Program-made: the position numbers and the translations under genes
Shown here: positions 17,401-24,871 of the stretch, piece after piece
How the letters are laid out: each line of letters begins with the position of its first letter
Position numbering within the stretch: position 1 is the stretch's first letter
Notes under the pieces: generated by a model
Database searches by the model: none
What the model was told of the DNA's origin: nothing
Seen by the model: the letters and a program-made list of their open reading frames with translations, nothing else
From: Bacteroidota bacterium
GTDB lineage: Bacteria; Bacteroidota; Bacteroidia; JABEUT01
Assembly (NCBI GenBank): GCA_013289475.1
Contig: JABCZW010000008.1
Location: forward strand, 1-59,651
Length of the DNA: 59,651 nt
Direction: 5' to 3'

Positions 17401-19454
17401 CTACCGGGCCTGGCTACTCAGGCACCTTGTATAGTTTTAACCCCATAACAAACAAGGATAGTGTGAAAGCCATTCTTAATGGCAGCAGTTTAGGTGAAGA
17501 TCCGGAAGGAGACCTTACATTGGCACCCGATGGAAAATTATATTTTGTGAATACCCTAACCGGTACCGAATATGGCACAATAAATTGTTACAACCCAATT
17601 GAGGATGCAGACAGCCTGCTTACAACATTAACGGGTGGAACAGGTACTTATCCGCGCGGTAACCTGCTTTTTGTAAATGCAGGCAGTGAAGTATTGCCTT
17701 TAGCATTGTCGGGGCCCGGGCAAATATGTATACGTGATACAGCAGTAATGAATGTAACAGGAGGAACATCATATCATTGGAGCACAGGAAGCAATGCAAC
17801 TTCTGTAAAACTTGGCCCCACTGTAACAACTACATATTCAGTTGCAGTGTATAAAGGAGCGTATGAAAGAGACAGCACTTTCACTATTATAGTACATGCA
17901 TTGCCTGTTTTAACAATCAGCGCCCAATCAGACAGCGTTGCATTTAATTCTACCACCGATTCTTTACATGGCACACCGGTTGGCGGAGTATTTACAGGTG
18001 AAGGTGTTTCAGGTAATAATTTCAATGCCTCCACTACAAAACCCGGGCCGCATTATATAGTATATACTTATACAAACAGTAATGGCTGCACATATTCCGA
18101 CACCACATTTATTTTCGTAAAATTCCCGCCGGGTGCATTGCCCGACTATTTATTGTACGGCACTGCCGAGAGCGGAGGCGGCGATTTATGGGGCGCTATG
18201 TATAGTTATGATTTGGGTACGAATACTGAAACTGTTCTTTGGAATAACACTTCGGGTACCGATGCAGCTATCGGAACTCCTGCCTACGATCCATTAAACA
18301 AACATGTTTATTTTACAATTCAGGGTGTGGTAGCCAGCCGTACTCCGCCGGTGTTGTTTGATTATAATACTATTACCAAAACCACTGCTGTTGTGGGGTA
18401 TAACATGTATGGGACTCCTATTTACGATTCAACAGATGGCAATATTTATGTTCCCGGATTCGATTCCATATTCAGGTATACCCCCGGCACAAACAAAATT
18501 AAAGGGTTCCATATCGATTCAGGAAGCATTGGCACAGACAGGCTGACGATGGTTAAAGGAATATTTTACGGAGTTTCAGCATCTGGAAATGATACAGATT
18601 ACATATTTAAATTTAACCCCGCTACAGGCAAAGATTCAATATGCTACAGAATTGTTGATGGAGCCGTAACGCCTAACCTGGCCTATGACAGTGCAAATGG
18701 CCTGTTATATGGAGTAAGTGAACGATATGACGAGAACGGCTATATCTTTTCTTTCAATCCTTCTACTAATAAATACACCGCGCCTTTGGCGATAATAAAT
18801 GGCTATTCCTCGTCTACCGGCGGCCCTTCATTTTACAACCAGGGGTTAATGTACTACCCTCCCAATGGGTTGCTATACGGAGGCGCTGCAGTTGGAGGGA
18901 TTCATCATGACGGAAACTTGTTTTCATTCAACCCTGTTAACCATTATCTGAAAGATGTTTTTGATTTTAGCGGAGGCAATGGCTCTTGGCCAGAGGGCAA
19001 CCTGCTTGAAATACCTACAAACGGAGATTTGATTGGGGTAACATACGAAGGTGGAAGCGGATATGGAGTAGTATTTGAATTTAATCCGCAAACAGGGTAT
19101 TGCAGTGGCAAGATTGGCTTTAATGTAACGAACGGTGCTTATCCCGTAAATGGCCTGATACCTGTTCAGTTGGGAAGCATTCCTACTTCGTTAAACAATA
19201 TTCACGATTCGGTTAGTGGTGAACTAATGTCCGTTTACCCTGACCCTTTCCGAACCCATACTACCATTTATTTTAATGAACCCGGAATTCATTTCATAGA
19301 GGTATATGATATGGTAGGCAAAAAAGTTGCAGAAGCGCAGTGTTATGACCAGAAATATTTATTTAATGCAGAGCTTGCATCGGGTATGTACTTTATTAAG
19401 GCCCTTGACGGCAAGCACAACTATTTAGCTACACGGAAAATATTAGTTCAGTAA
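14493..19454 (+). CDS. Giant T9SS-exported GloVer-repeat protein (1653 aa)
   Basis: A 21-residue signal peptide is followed by three propeller-like blocks of the GloVer tandem repeat ('LLYGMTESGGSGYGVLFSY', 'GKDSVI', 'NGLIYGTTYGGG'): residues about 22-395, 695-1065 and 1215-1565. Between them lie Ig/PKD-like linkers at about 399-690 and 1071-1210, which contain a near-duplicate module (compare 'NPAGGVFSGKGVNGNNF' with 'TPVGGVFTGEGVSGNNF'). The C-terminus from about 1575 is a type A T9SS sorting domain (VYPDPFRTHTTIYF; 'LASGMYFIKALDGK'). GloVer repeats have no known function; a surface adhesin or large glycan-contact protein is inference. The gene is alone between tRNA-Val and a duplicated tRNA 3' half starting five bases after its stop codon. 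Confidence 0.9.
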   Translation: MKKSLLLFSLFSFFISNAIAQQYMLYGMTYMGGSSNAGVLFSYNLTTNKDSTLLSFASGTSSATGNSPRGSVVLDPVNGLLYGMTESGGSGYGVLFSYDLSTGTEKVITKFSPGTSGSYPYGTLTYDPVNGMLYGDTHSGGSGSDGVFFKLNPNNNNDSIIYNYTNASGSAPEYGAPLFDSVNGLIYGLTEGGGSGGYGTFYSINPVTGKDSVIKNFTGANGQNPFSTSVIYDKFNGLIYGTTYGGGANYYGTMFSYNPVTGKDSIVINFNASVTATSNGSYPYGTLMLDPYNKMLYGMTYNGGPNSVGVIYRYNPYTGNDSVMVAFNGVSTIGENPYGELVYNPNDHLLYGLVYAGAGGSGGLIRFNPVTNKDTVLHIFKGGTDGASPTGDLIVVNRNNLKVSIAASNDTVYPCGSSTLTALGGTSYLWNTGATTASIVVSPAKQTTYSVQIKKGIYVKDTSITINVKRGSIISPASANLCSGGVQLSASTDSLYNWAPATALTCITCSNPVASPVSATTYTLTVTAKGGCISKDSVTITINKPLSAVISGFDTICLGGSTTLSVNSLGTYYQWSNGDTTTSVNVSPTIASPYWVIAKSAYGCPNDTDTVHIVVNPIPALHISAQYDTVSPYSLADVLSANPAGGVFSGKGVNGNNFYGYVAGTGIHTIVYTYNTGFGCQNSDSMYIYVTPAPAITPFDVLYGTTEMGGTNNDGIIFKYTISTGKDSVIHSFAGTDGKYPYHGELTINPANGWLYGMTEYGGKSNLGVMFAFNPATQKDSVLFSFSGTNGAKPKGGLVYNTYSGLMYGLTSTGGASNDGVIFSFNPATGKDSTCFSFNGTDGEHPQRTLMYDTYTGLYYGTTDSGGTSNYGTMFSFNTATNQENVLINFNKTNGSLPLGSLMVFPANKKIYGATAIGGTTNQGVIYMYDPATGKDTVIYNCTSANSNGYAPYGRLMYDSLMGVCYGLCTTGPGYSGTLYSFNPITNKDSVKAILNGSSLGEDPEGDLTLAPDGKLYFVNTLTGTEYGTINCYNPIEDADSLLTTLTGGTGTYPRGNLLFVNAGSEVLPLALSGPGQICIRDTAVMNVTGGTSYHWSTGSNATSVKLGPTVTTTYSVAVYKGAYERDSTFTIIVHALPVLTISAQSDSVAFNSTTDSLHGTPVGGVFTGEGVSGNNFNASTTKPGPHYIVYTYTNSNGCTYSDTTFIFVKFPPGALPDYLLYGTAESGGGDLWGAMYSYDLGTNTETVLWNNTSGTDAAIGTPAYDPLNKHVYFTIQGVVASRTPPVLFDYNTITKTTAVVGYNMYGTPIYDSTDGNIYVPGFDSIFRYTPGTNKIKGFHIDSGSIGTDRLTMVKGIFYGVSASGNDTDYIFKFNPATGKDSICYRIVDGAVTPNLAYDSANGLLYGVSERYDENGYIFSFNPSTNKYTAPLAIINGYSSSTGGPSFYNQGLMYYPPNGLLYGGAAVGGIHHDGNLFSFNPVNHYLKDVFDFSGGNGSWPEGNLLEIPTNGDLIGVTYEGGSGYGVVFEFNPQTGYCSGKIGFNVTNGAYPVNGLIPVQLGSIPTSLNNIHDSVSGELMSVYPDPFRTHTTIYFNEPGIHFIEVYDMVGKKVAEAQCYDQKYLFNAELASGMYFIKALDGKHNYLATRKILVQ

Positions 19455-19458
19455 TAAA

Positions 19459-19495
19459 AAGCAGATAATAATCGGTTCGAACCCGGTAGCTACCA
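19459..19495 (+). repeat. tRNA-Val 3'-half remnant (attachment-site-like direct repeat)
   Basis: Aligns base for base with 14286-14322 of the intact tRNA-Val: the 3' side of the anticodon stem, the variable loop (diverged), the whole T arm and the acceptor 3' strand, with five mismatches in 37. A 21-base core (14298-14318 and 19471-19491) is identical. No 5' half of a tRNA precedes it; instead the stop codon of the GloVer gene ends four bases earlier. This is the pattern left by integration into the 3' end of a tRNA gene, or by decay of a tandem tRNA copy. Confidence 0.85.
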
Positions 19496-19504
19496 CGAAA
19501 AATT

Positions 19505-19533
19505 AAAATCCCGCAATTCTGCGGGATTTTTTT
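19505..19533 (+). terminator. Intrinsic terminator after the tRNA remnant
   Basis: AAAATCCCGCA / TGCGGGATTTT stem with a 4-base loop and a run of seven T. It would serve the GloVer gene (and formerly the truncated tRNA). Confidence 0.85.
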
Positions 19534-19601
19534 ATGTCATATCCATTTTTAATAAGGTTTACTTATCTGCCCGCGAAATAAATCACTGCGCGTCACGTTA
19601 T

Positions 19602-20336
19602 ATGCCCATGCACTTATCGTTAAGAAAGGGGTTCCACATCATACTAATCGTTCTGGGTTTATTAAAAAGCAGCCAAATGCAGGCTCAAACCATGAACCTG
19701 CCTGCCTACGATCATACCCGCATCCATTTCGGGTTTATTATAGGTATAAACTCCACTAACTTTGTTATTCAAAATATACCAGACCTGGGCCATCATTTCG
19801 ATGGTACGCTTAAAGCAATAAACTCCCAGCCCCAATCGGGCTTTAACTTAGGTATAGTAAGTGAACTTAAAATAGGCACATATTTAAAACTCCGTTTTGT
19901 ACCTGATCTTGCCTTTGCAGAACGTGATTTGGCCTATTCTTTTGCAGGGCCTGTTGATACATTTACTTCGGTAAAAAAAGTAATATCTACATTCCTCGAT
20001 TTCCCGGTAGACATAAAACTCATATCGAAACGCTTAAATAATTTCCAGGCTTATATACTTACCGGAGTAAAATACACTACCGACCTTGCCTCACAAAGTA
20101 ATGTCAACCAGCAACTGGCAGGAATAAATGCAACAGTCAGGCTTATTCGAAATGATTATTCATACGAAGCAGGGGTAGGCGTACAGTTCTTTCTTCCTTA
20201 CTTTAAGTTTGGCATTGAAATGAAGATATCACAGGGTGTCCGAAACCTTTTGGTACCCGACGAATCAATCTACACACAATCCATTCAAACACTTCGTTCG
20301 AAGGTGTTTTTGCTTTCATTTACATTCGAAGGGTAG
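19602..20336 (+). CDS. porT: PorT-like outer-membrane beta-barrel (T9SS component)
   Basis: 244 residues with a signal peptide ending MQAQ. The opening of the mature part, 'TRIHFGFIIGINSTNF', matches the PorT family start, and alternating beta strands run to the C-terminus, which ends in an aromatic-containing strand (VFLLSFTFEG). PorT is an outer-membrane protein required for type IX secretion in Porphyromonas and Flavobacterium. Size fits. The four T9SS cargo genes in this window agree with the organism needing it, but the symbol is from motif recall only; a generic porT-like barrel of the OMP_b-brl_2 group is the alternative. Confidence 0.72.
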   Translation: MPMHLSLRKGFHIILIVLGLLKSSQMQAQTMNLPAYDHTRIHFGFIIGINSTNFVIQNIPDLGHHFDGTLKAINSQPQSGFNLGIVSELKIGTYLKLRFVPDLAFAERDLAYSFAGPVDTFTSVKKVISTFLDFPVDIKLISKRLNNFQAYILTGVKYTTDLASQSNVNQQLAGINATVRLIRNDYSYEAGVGVQFFLPYFKFGIEMKISQGVRNLLVPDESIYTQSIQTLRSKVFLLSFTFEG

Positions 20337-20390
20337 AAACAACATTTCTGCCGATCATTTCCGTATCTTAGTCATTCCAATTAGTAATCA

Positions 20391-20840
20391 ATGTCGGACT
20401 ACTCATTTATAAAAACAATATTGCCATTACTTTTTTGTCTGTTTTTTGTGCAGCTATTACAGGCACAAAAGCAGGCACCCGATATGTCTCTTATCAAGAC
20501 TCATATTGAAAATGAAAAGACAAAGAATGCACCTCAAAAAAGAGTGATACACATGCGGGTATCATTTAATCCTGTAAAAATGATTTTGTTTGTGCCGCTT
20601 TACCTGTACCAGAAATTTGTTTCGGAGCAGGTATCGGCAGTATGTGAGTTTGAGCCTTCCTGTTCTAATTTTGGTCTACAATCTATTGGGCAACTGGGTT
20701 TTATAAAAGGCCTGTTCCTTACTGCTGACCGCCTTACACGTTGTAATGGCGAGGCCCAGCCCGAAACCAAGTATTATTTAATTGACCACCAAAGCGGAAA
20801 AGTAATAGATGAACCGGGGATGTATAAAATTAAGGATTAG
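20391..20840 (+). CDS. yidD: YidD-domain protein with N-terminal signal peptide
   Basis: 149 residues, about twice the usual YidD. Residues 7-25 form a signal peptide (LPLLFCLFFVQLLQAQ), then a charged linker, then the YidD core: YQKFVS at 73-78, Cys85 and Cys91 in CEFEPSCS, and RLTRC at 114-118. Classical YidD is a small amphipathic cytoplasmic-face protein near YidC that aids membrane protein insertion. A Sec-type N-terminus would place this copy on the other side of the membrane, which is unusual. It overlaps the next gene by 32 bases and starts a three-gene set. Confidence 0.82.
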   Translation: MSDYSFIKTILPLLFCLFFVQLLQAQKQAPDMSLIKTHIENEKTKNAPQKRVIHMRVSFNPVKMILFVPLYLYQKFVSEQVSAVCEFEPSCSNFGLQSIGQLGFIKGLFLTADRLTRCNGEAQPETKYYLIDHQSGKVIDEPGMYKIKD

Positions 20841-21648
20841 CGTTATCCTCATATTTGTTTCTTTTGCCTGTTTTTCACAAAGCACATCGTTTGATACCGC
20901 GGGCTTTTACAAACATCTGGTAGCAGAAAATCTTTTGCCCGAACAAATTGCATTTAACAGGCAAATGCAAAAAATGTATAGTGGTGACAGGACAATTGCT
21001 GACAGCCTGTTCCTTAACATATCGCTGGCATATGCCAAACTTGGCATTACCGATTCGTCAACCAGTAACCTGAATAAAGTATCTCCAAAGCCTCCGTTCT
21101 CAGTACCCACATCCAATACATACCTATCGCTTCTAATACTTGACAAAAAATATGATCGTACGAATAGTTTTCTTGATAACTACACCGGGCAGCAGCTACC
21201 TGTATGTTATAATGATGCTGCCTTATCGGTAAAAATACTTGAACGAAAACCCACCATGCAGGATACCAATACATCTTCTCTGTCGCCTTTCATGCGCGAT
21301 ATTAAAATAAGGTATGAGCATCCTCCGCATTATTCCGGTTTCCTGGCAGGGTTTTATTCGGCGCTAATTCCAGGTATGGGCAAATTATACCTGGGTTATA
21401 AAGAAGAGGCCTTATCGGCATTTATTGAAAATGTGGCGCTGGGAGCACAGGCAGCAGAATCGTATTACAGGGCGGGGTATAAAAGCGCCCGTTTTATTAT
21501 TACCGGTAGTTTGTTTGGCCTGTTTTACGGAGGAAATATATGGGGTAGTATAGTATTGGCAAAAAAACAAAAACGCGATCATTTGAAGCAAATAGATTAT
21601 GAGATATTTAATTACTATAATACTGGCATTAGCAGCACTGCAAAGTGA
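20809..21648 (+). CDS. Unknown envelope protein, second gene of the YidD set
   Basis: 279 residues. The start at 20809 lies inside the end of the YidD-like gene (32-base overlap), giving a signal peptide (ISVILIFVSFACFSQ). The middle has TPR-like helices (SLFLNISLAYAKLGITDSS). The last 95 residues from about 184 are hydrophobic: 'ALIPGMGKLYLGYKEEALSAF' and two or three helices with a small-residue GxGxxYxG pattern, as in TM2-like or DUF5683-type domains. The same GxGxxYxG motif recurs in the next protein, so these are distant paralogs. Probably an envelope partner of the YidD-like protein; the exact function is not known. Confidence 0.72.
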   Translation: MNRGCIKLRISVILIFVSFACFSQSTSFDTAGFYKHLVAENLLPEQIAFNRQMQKMYSGDRTIADSLFLNISLAYAKLGITDSSTSNLNKVSPKPPFSVPTSNTYLSLLILDKKYDRTNSFLDNYTGQQLPVCYNDAALSVKILERKPTMQDTNTSSLSPFMRDIKIRYEHPPHYSGFLAGFYSALIPGMGKLYLGYKEEALSAFIENVALGAQAAESYYRAGYKSARFIITGSLFGLFYGGNIWGSIVLAKKQKRDHLKQIDYEIFNYYNTGISSTAK

Positions 21649-22390
21649 GTCGCAGGTATCGGACTCGCTTTCAGTAAAACTATTGCACCAGGAAATGATA
21701 TACTGGCAGGCGCAAAGCGATTCGGTGCGCTTTTATACTTTGTTGGACAAAGCAAGGCTTAATAGAAATGCGGGCTTATATGATAATGCTATAAATGAGC
21801 TTTACCGTGCCGAGAAGTTTTGTGCAGGCACGAAACAGCATACGGAAATGAGCTATGAAAAGATGCTCAATTATTTCCTGGCAGATGAATATATTTCGTG
21901 TAGTGAAATAGTATTGGACAGCGGAGCTATTGCCAATCATTACGATGAATATTTAACGATGCGGTTATACTCGATGAATGAAATTGAGAAATGGGAAAGT
22001 TGTAAAAGCGAAATGATAAAGGCTTGCAATAAAGGGGATACGGCAAAAATAAGCGAGATAAAGAATTTACCTGTAAGCTATAATTACAAGAATCCCGAAA
22101 AATGCAGGCGCATGTCGGCTATATTACCAGGCTTAGGAGAAACCTATGCAGGATACCCGTTTAAAGGTTTTACTTCGTTTGTGTTGAATGGCGGCTTCCT
22201 GTTCTTTGCAGGCTATAACTTCTATACAAGTTATTACGTAACCGGTGTTATATCGGGTTTATTGCCATTTAAAAAGTTTCATGCAGGTGGTAAGCGACTA
22301 AGCGCCATATTGGCTGATGAGCATAATGAAATAGAGTCAGGGAAGCTTAAAAAAAAATACCGGGAAGAGATTAGTTCAATTATTCATTGA
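21599..22390 (+). CDS. Unknown envelope protein, third gene of the YidD set
   Basis: 263 residues, starting 50 bases before the end of the previous gene in another frame. A signal peptide (ITIILALAALQSESQ) is followed by TPR-like helices ('ARLNRNAGLYDNAINELYRAE') and a hydrophobic C-terminal part beginning 'MSAILPGLGETYAGYPFKG' (about residue 171), the same motif as in the upstream protein. The overlapping starts imply tight translational coupling and possibly a complex. Its last codons form one arm of a long hairpin with the bases after the stop. Confidence 0.72.
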   Translation: MRYLITIILALAALQSESQVSDSLSVKLLHQEMIYWQAQSDSVRFYTLLDKARLNRNAGLYDNAINELYRAEKFCAGTKQHTEMSYEKMLNYFLADEYISCSEIVLDSGAIANHYDEYLTMRLYSMNEIEKWESCKSEMIKACNKGDTAKISEIKNLPVSYNYKNPEKCRRMSAILPGLGETYAGYPFKGFTSFVLNGGFLFFAGYNFYTSYYVTGVISGLLPFKKFHAGGKRLSAILADEHNEIESGKLKKKYREEISSIIH

Positions 22391-22410
22391 ATTTGTTCTT
22401 CCCGGTATTT
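22355..22410. terminator. Bidirectional hairpin between convergent genes, one arm inside the CDS
   Basis: AAATACCGGGAAGA at 22355-22368 pairs perfectly with 22397-22410 over 14 bases, with a 28-base loop containing the stop codon at 22388-22390. An A-run lies on the left and a TTTAAAA stretch on the right, so it can end transcription from both sides. Confidence 0.6.
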
Positions 22411-22438
22411 AAAACCAGTTCAGTATTATGAGGCAAGT

Positions 22439-24049
22439 CTATTTAAACTCGAACCTTGCCAATTTTGAGGTGGCAGACTTAAATGAAATAATGCAGCATT
22501 GTACCCCGCCATTATATGCAGGAATAATAACTTCATTTTCGCTTATCTTTAAGTAGTGTTCCGGTAAAAGAGCCACCTTATTATCCTTGCTGTTGAACAA
22601 AGCTTTCTTATCAAACTGGCCATCTTCGCTTAATTCAACCATAACAGCAGTAGAATTTTGAGGGCTTCCCATAACCCTTGGTTTCTTGCCATCTTTTATT
22701 CTTTGCGGGTCCATATTTTCAGAAGCTTCGTTGTAAACGATGAATATCTTATCGCCCTTAGTAGCAAGCGCATACGAAAGGTATTTACCTCCGTCATTAA
22801 CAGTATGCTGATATTTAGGAATATCGGCAGTCCACTTAATTGAACCATCAGGGTTAATGTTTATGGCAATAATGTTATTACGCACATAGTGGTAATCTGT
22901 GCGCGTAGTAGTCATACCATGAGAATCGGTAGTGGTATATGTTACAACATAATCGTAACTGTATTCTGCAAGTAATATAGAACCACCATCGCTTCTCCTT
23001 ATAAAGTTCTTTAACTTAAAATCATTTGAAATACCCTTACCTTTATTAGCTTTTCTTTCTGATGTCAGGTCAGCAATAAAGTCTTTATCGAGTGCTTTCA
23101 TACCGGTAGCATCAACTTGTTTAGATGTTTTATTAAGGCGCATAAAAAACACCCCACTTATATCGCCTTTAGCTGTGCCTGTCATGTCGCCATATAAACC
23201 GGCGCAAACAATATCCTTGTCTTCATCAGGGCTGAAAGAAATACCGTCGATAAATTTACCCGGAAGCTTAATCTCATATTCAGTAACTGAGCCATCGCCG
23301 GCAGTATTAACCGATATTAACTCATAATAATAAGTTGCTTCGCCTTTTACTTTTTCTTTCCTGTCTATTAATATTTTTGCCATCATATATATATTGCCGT
23401 CATTAGAGAAGGTAATGTCATTCAAATCGAAAGATTTATCTTTAAAAGGCAATTCAACCTGCAATTTTTTCAACTGGCTAAGGTTTCCGTCATAAATACT
23501 GAAGGTATATTTTTCACCAGCATACTTATCATAAGGAGGAGCATCTACTAATAAAAATTTAGTCGAATCGTCAGACATAATAACTTGAAATGAGCCTCTG
23601 TTATATTTACTTTTAGCATCAATGCTTTCCAGTTTGCTCAGGCTTCCAGTGAGCCGGCCGCCATCATCAATTGGCTGGATATACAGGGAATTTTCTTTTA
23701 TTTTCCTGTCATAGCCAGTAACGGTAATATACATACTTTGTTTCATAGGCAGTATACTATGAAAATTATAATCAGACGAGATAGTTTTCCCGGTCATACC
23801 CTTTGGTAACTTGCCCATAATTGTATTTTCGGCAGTTACCTGCAAATCATTCATACCATATTTTAAAATACTTGTATTTCTTCCCGATTCTTTAACCGCA
23901 AATAAGAAGCCCCCTCTTTTACCAATTAATGTCGTGGAAGCAGAGCGATCTTCGTTATTTAGTTTACCCCAGTAAATATTTACATTTTGGGCAATAACTG
24001 ATGTTGCAACCAGTAAAAGCAAGCTTAATGCAATGGAGATTTTCCTCAT
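22439..24049 (-). CDS. Secreted protein of unknown function, likely beta-propeller
   Basis: 536 residues with a signal peptide ending SVIAQ (about residue 20). No catalytic motif is recognised. The mature part is rich in beta strands and has WD/PD40-like phrases ('ITFSNDGNIYMMAKILIDRK', 'GISFSPDEDKDIVCAGLYG', 'IKWTADIPKYQHT') that suggest a beta-propeller. No T9SS sorting domain is seen, so it is probably periplasmic. It faces a divergent outer-membrane gene with overlapping promoter space at 24050-24133. Confidence 0.75.
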   Translation of the reverse strand: MRKISIALSLLLLVATSVIAQNVNIYWGKLNNEDRSASTTLIGKRGGFLFAVKESGRNTSILKYGMNDLQVTAENTIMGKLPKGMTGKTISSDYNFHSILPMKQSMYITVTGYDRKIKENSLYIQPIDDGGRLTGSLSKLESIDAKSKYNRGSFQVIMSDDSTKFLLVDAPPYDKYAGEKYTFSIYDGNLSQLKKLQVELPFKDKSFDLNDITFSNDGNIYMMAKILIDRKEKVKGEATYYYELISVNTAGDGSVTEYEIKLPGKFIDGISFSPDEDKDIVCAGLYGDMTGTAKGDISGVFFMRLNKTSKQVDATGMKALDKDFIADLTSERKANKGKGISNDFKLKNFIRRSDGGSILLAEYSYDYVVTYTTTDSHGMTTTRTDYHYVRNNIIAININPDGSIKWTADIPKYQHTVNDGGKYLSYALATKGDKIFIVYNEASENMDPQRIKDGKKPRVMGSPQNSTAVMVELSEDGQFDKKALFNSKDNKVALLPEHYLKISENEVIIPAYNGGVQCCIISFKSATSKLARFEFK

Positions 24050-24075
24050 AATAATTGTGATTTAATGGTATTTTG

Positions 24076-24111
24076 TATATTTGAGCGGTTAATGTTTACC
24101 ACGCAAATATA
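24076..24111. promoter_or_regulatory. Divergent promoter pair
   Basis: TATATTTG at 24076-24083 on the plus strand points to the gene at 24134. On the minus strand, TATATTTG (the complement of 24104-24111, then GC) points to the gene at 24049. The two -7 boxes face each other across 20 bases, so their transcripts would overlap and the two genes may compete for RNA polymerase. Confidence 0.5.
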
Positions 24112-24133
24112 ACATTTTTATAAAACACTACTT

Positions 24134-24871
24134 ATGAAAAAGTTTTTCCTCCTTTTGTTATTAATTACAAGCGAAATGGCATGGGCTCAAAATGGAATGA
24201 CTACAAAAGTTACCGTTTTTAAATCTGATAATAGCAGCCCAAAACCTGTTACTAAAGGAGATTCAATTGCAGCACTTGAACATAACTGTATAAAATGGAA
24301 TTACTTTTTGCTTGGCAGAGGGGTGTTTTTAATGAATTATGAATTTTTAATAAAGAAAAACTTGACCGGTGAAGTGGGGCTAGGGCTTACTTACCGCGAT
24401 TTTGTTTTTGAATTTTTTAAAGGTATAAATAACAATGGTAACGGCAACTCAGGCTCATACTGGGAAAACGATGGAACTCCGGGTGTAAACCTTGCAGCAG
24501 AAGGTGGGCTGCGATATTACATTAGTGGCTTCGATAATTTTGAAGGTTTTTATGTAGGCGCCGCCCTTAGCTACAGGCAGTATTCATTCCCTAACTCGCC
24601 TAATATTAATCAATACGGAACACTTGTTCCCGGCTATAATTTTTTAGACGGGCAATTTAAGATCGGCTTTCAATATGAATCAAGGTATTCGGACTTTACC
24701 TATGATACATATATCGGCATTGGATTCAGAAATGCTACTCTAAGCTATTACCAGTCGGAACAGGTATATAATAATGTTACCGGGGGGTATGTACCTACTT
24801 ATGTTCCGCAAACGGTAAATGAATCATTCCCTCAGTTCTTGTTTGGTACTAAAATAGGGTACTCGTTCTAA
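24134..24871 (+). CDS. Outer-membrane beta-barrel protein
   Basis: 245 residues, with a signal peptide ending AWAQ (about residue 19). The mature part has alternating hydrophobic beta strands with aromatic girdles ('GEVGLGLTYRDFVFEFF', 'FYVGAALSYRQYSF') and ends in a Phe-terminated strand (FGTKIGYSF), the classical outer-membrane barrel ending. No specific porin family is certain; DUF3575-like barrels look closest. Its stop codon overlaps that of the convergent K+ channel gene by four bases. Confidence 0.78.
   Translation: MKKFFLLLLLITSEMAWAQNGMTTKVTVFKSDNSSPKPVTKGDSIAALEHNCIKWNYFLLGRGVFLMNYEFLIKKNLTGEVGLGLTYRDFVFEFFKGINNNGNGNSGSYWENDGTPGVNLAAEGGLRYYISGFDNFEGFYVGAALSYRQYSFPNSPNINQYGTLVPGYNFLDGQFKIGFQYESRYSDFTYDTYIGIGFRNATLSYYQSEQVYNNVTGGYVPTYVPQTVNESFPQFLFGTKIGYSF

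Noticed and set aside
19459..19495. A second tRNA gene
   Set aside because: Only the 3' half is there; no D arm or anticodon loop, and a coding gene stops immediately upstream.
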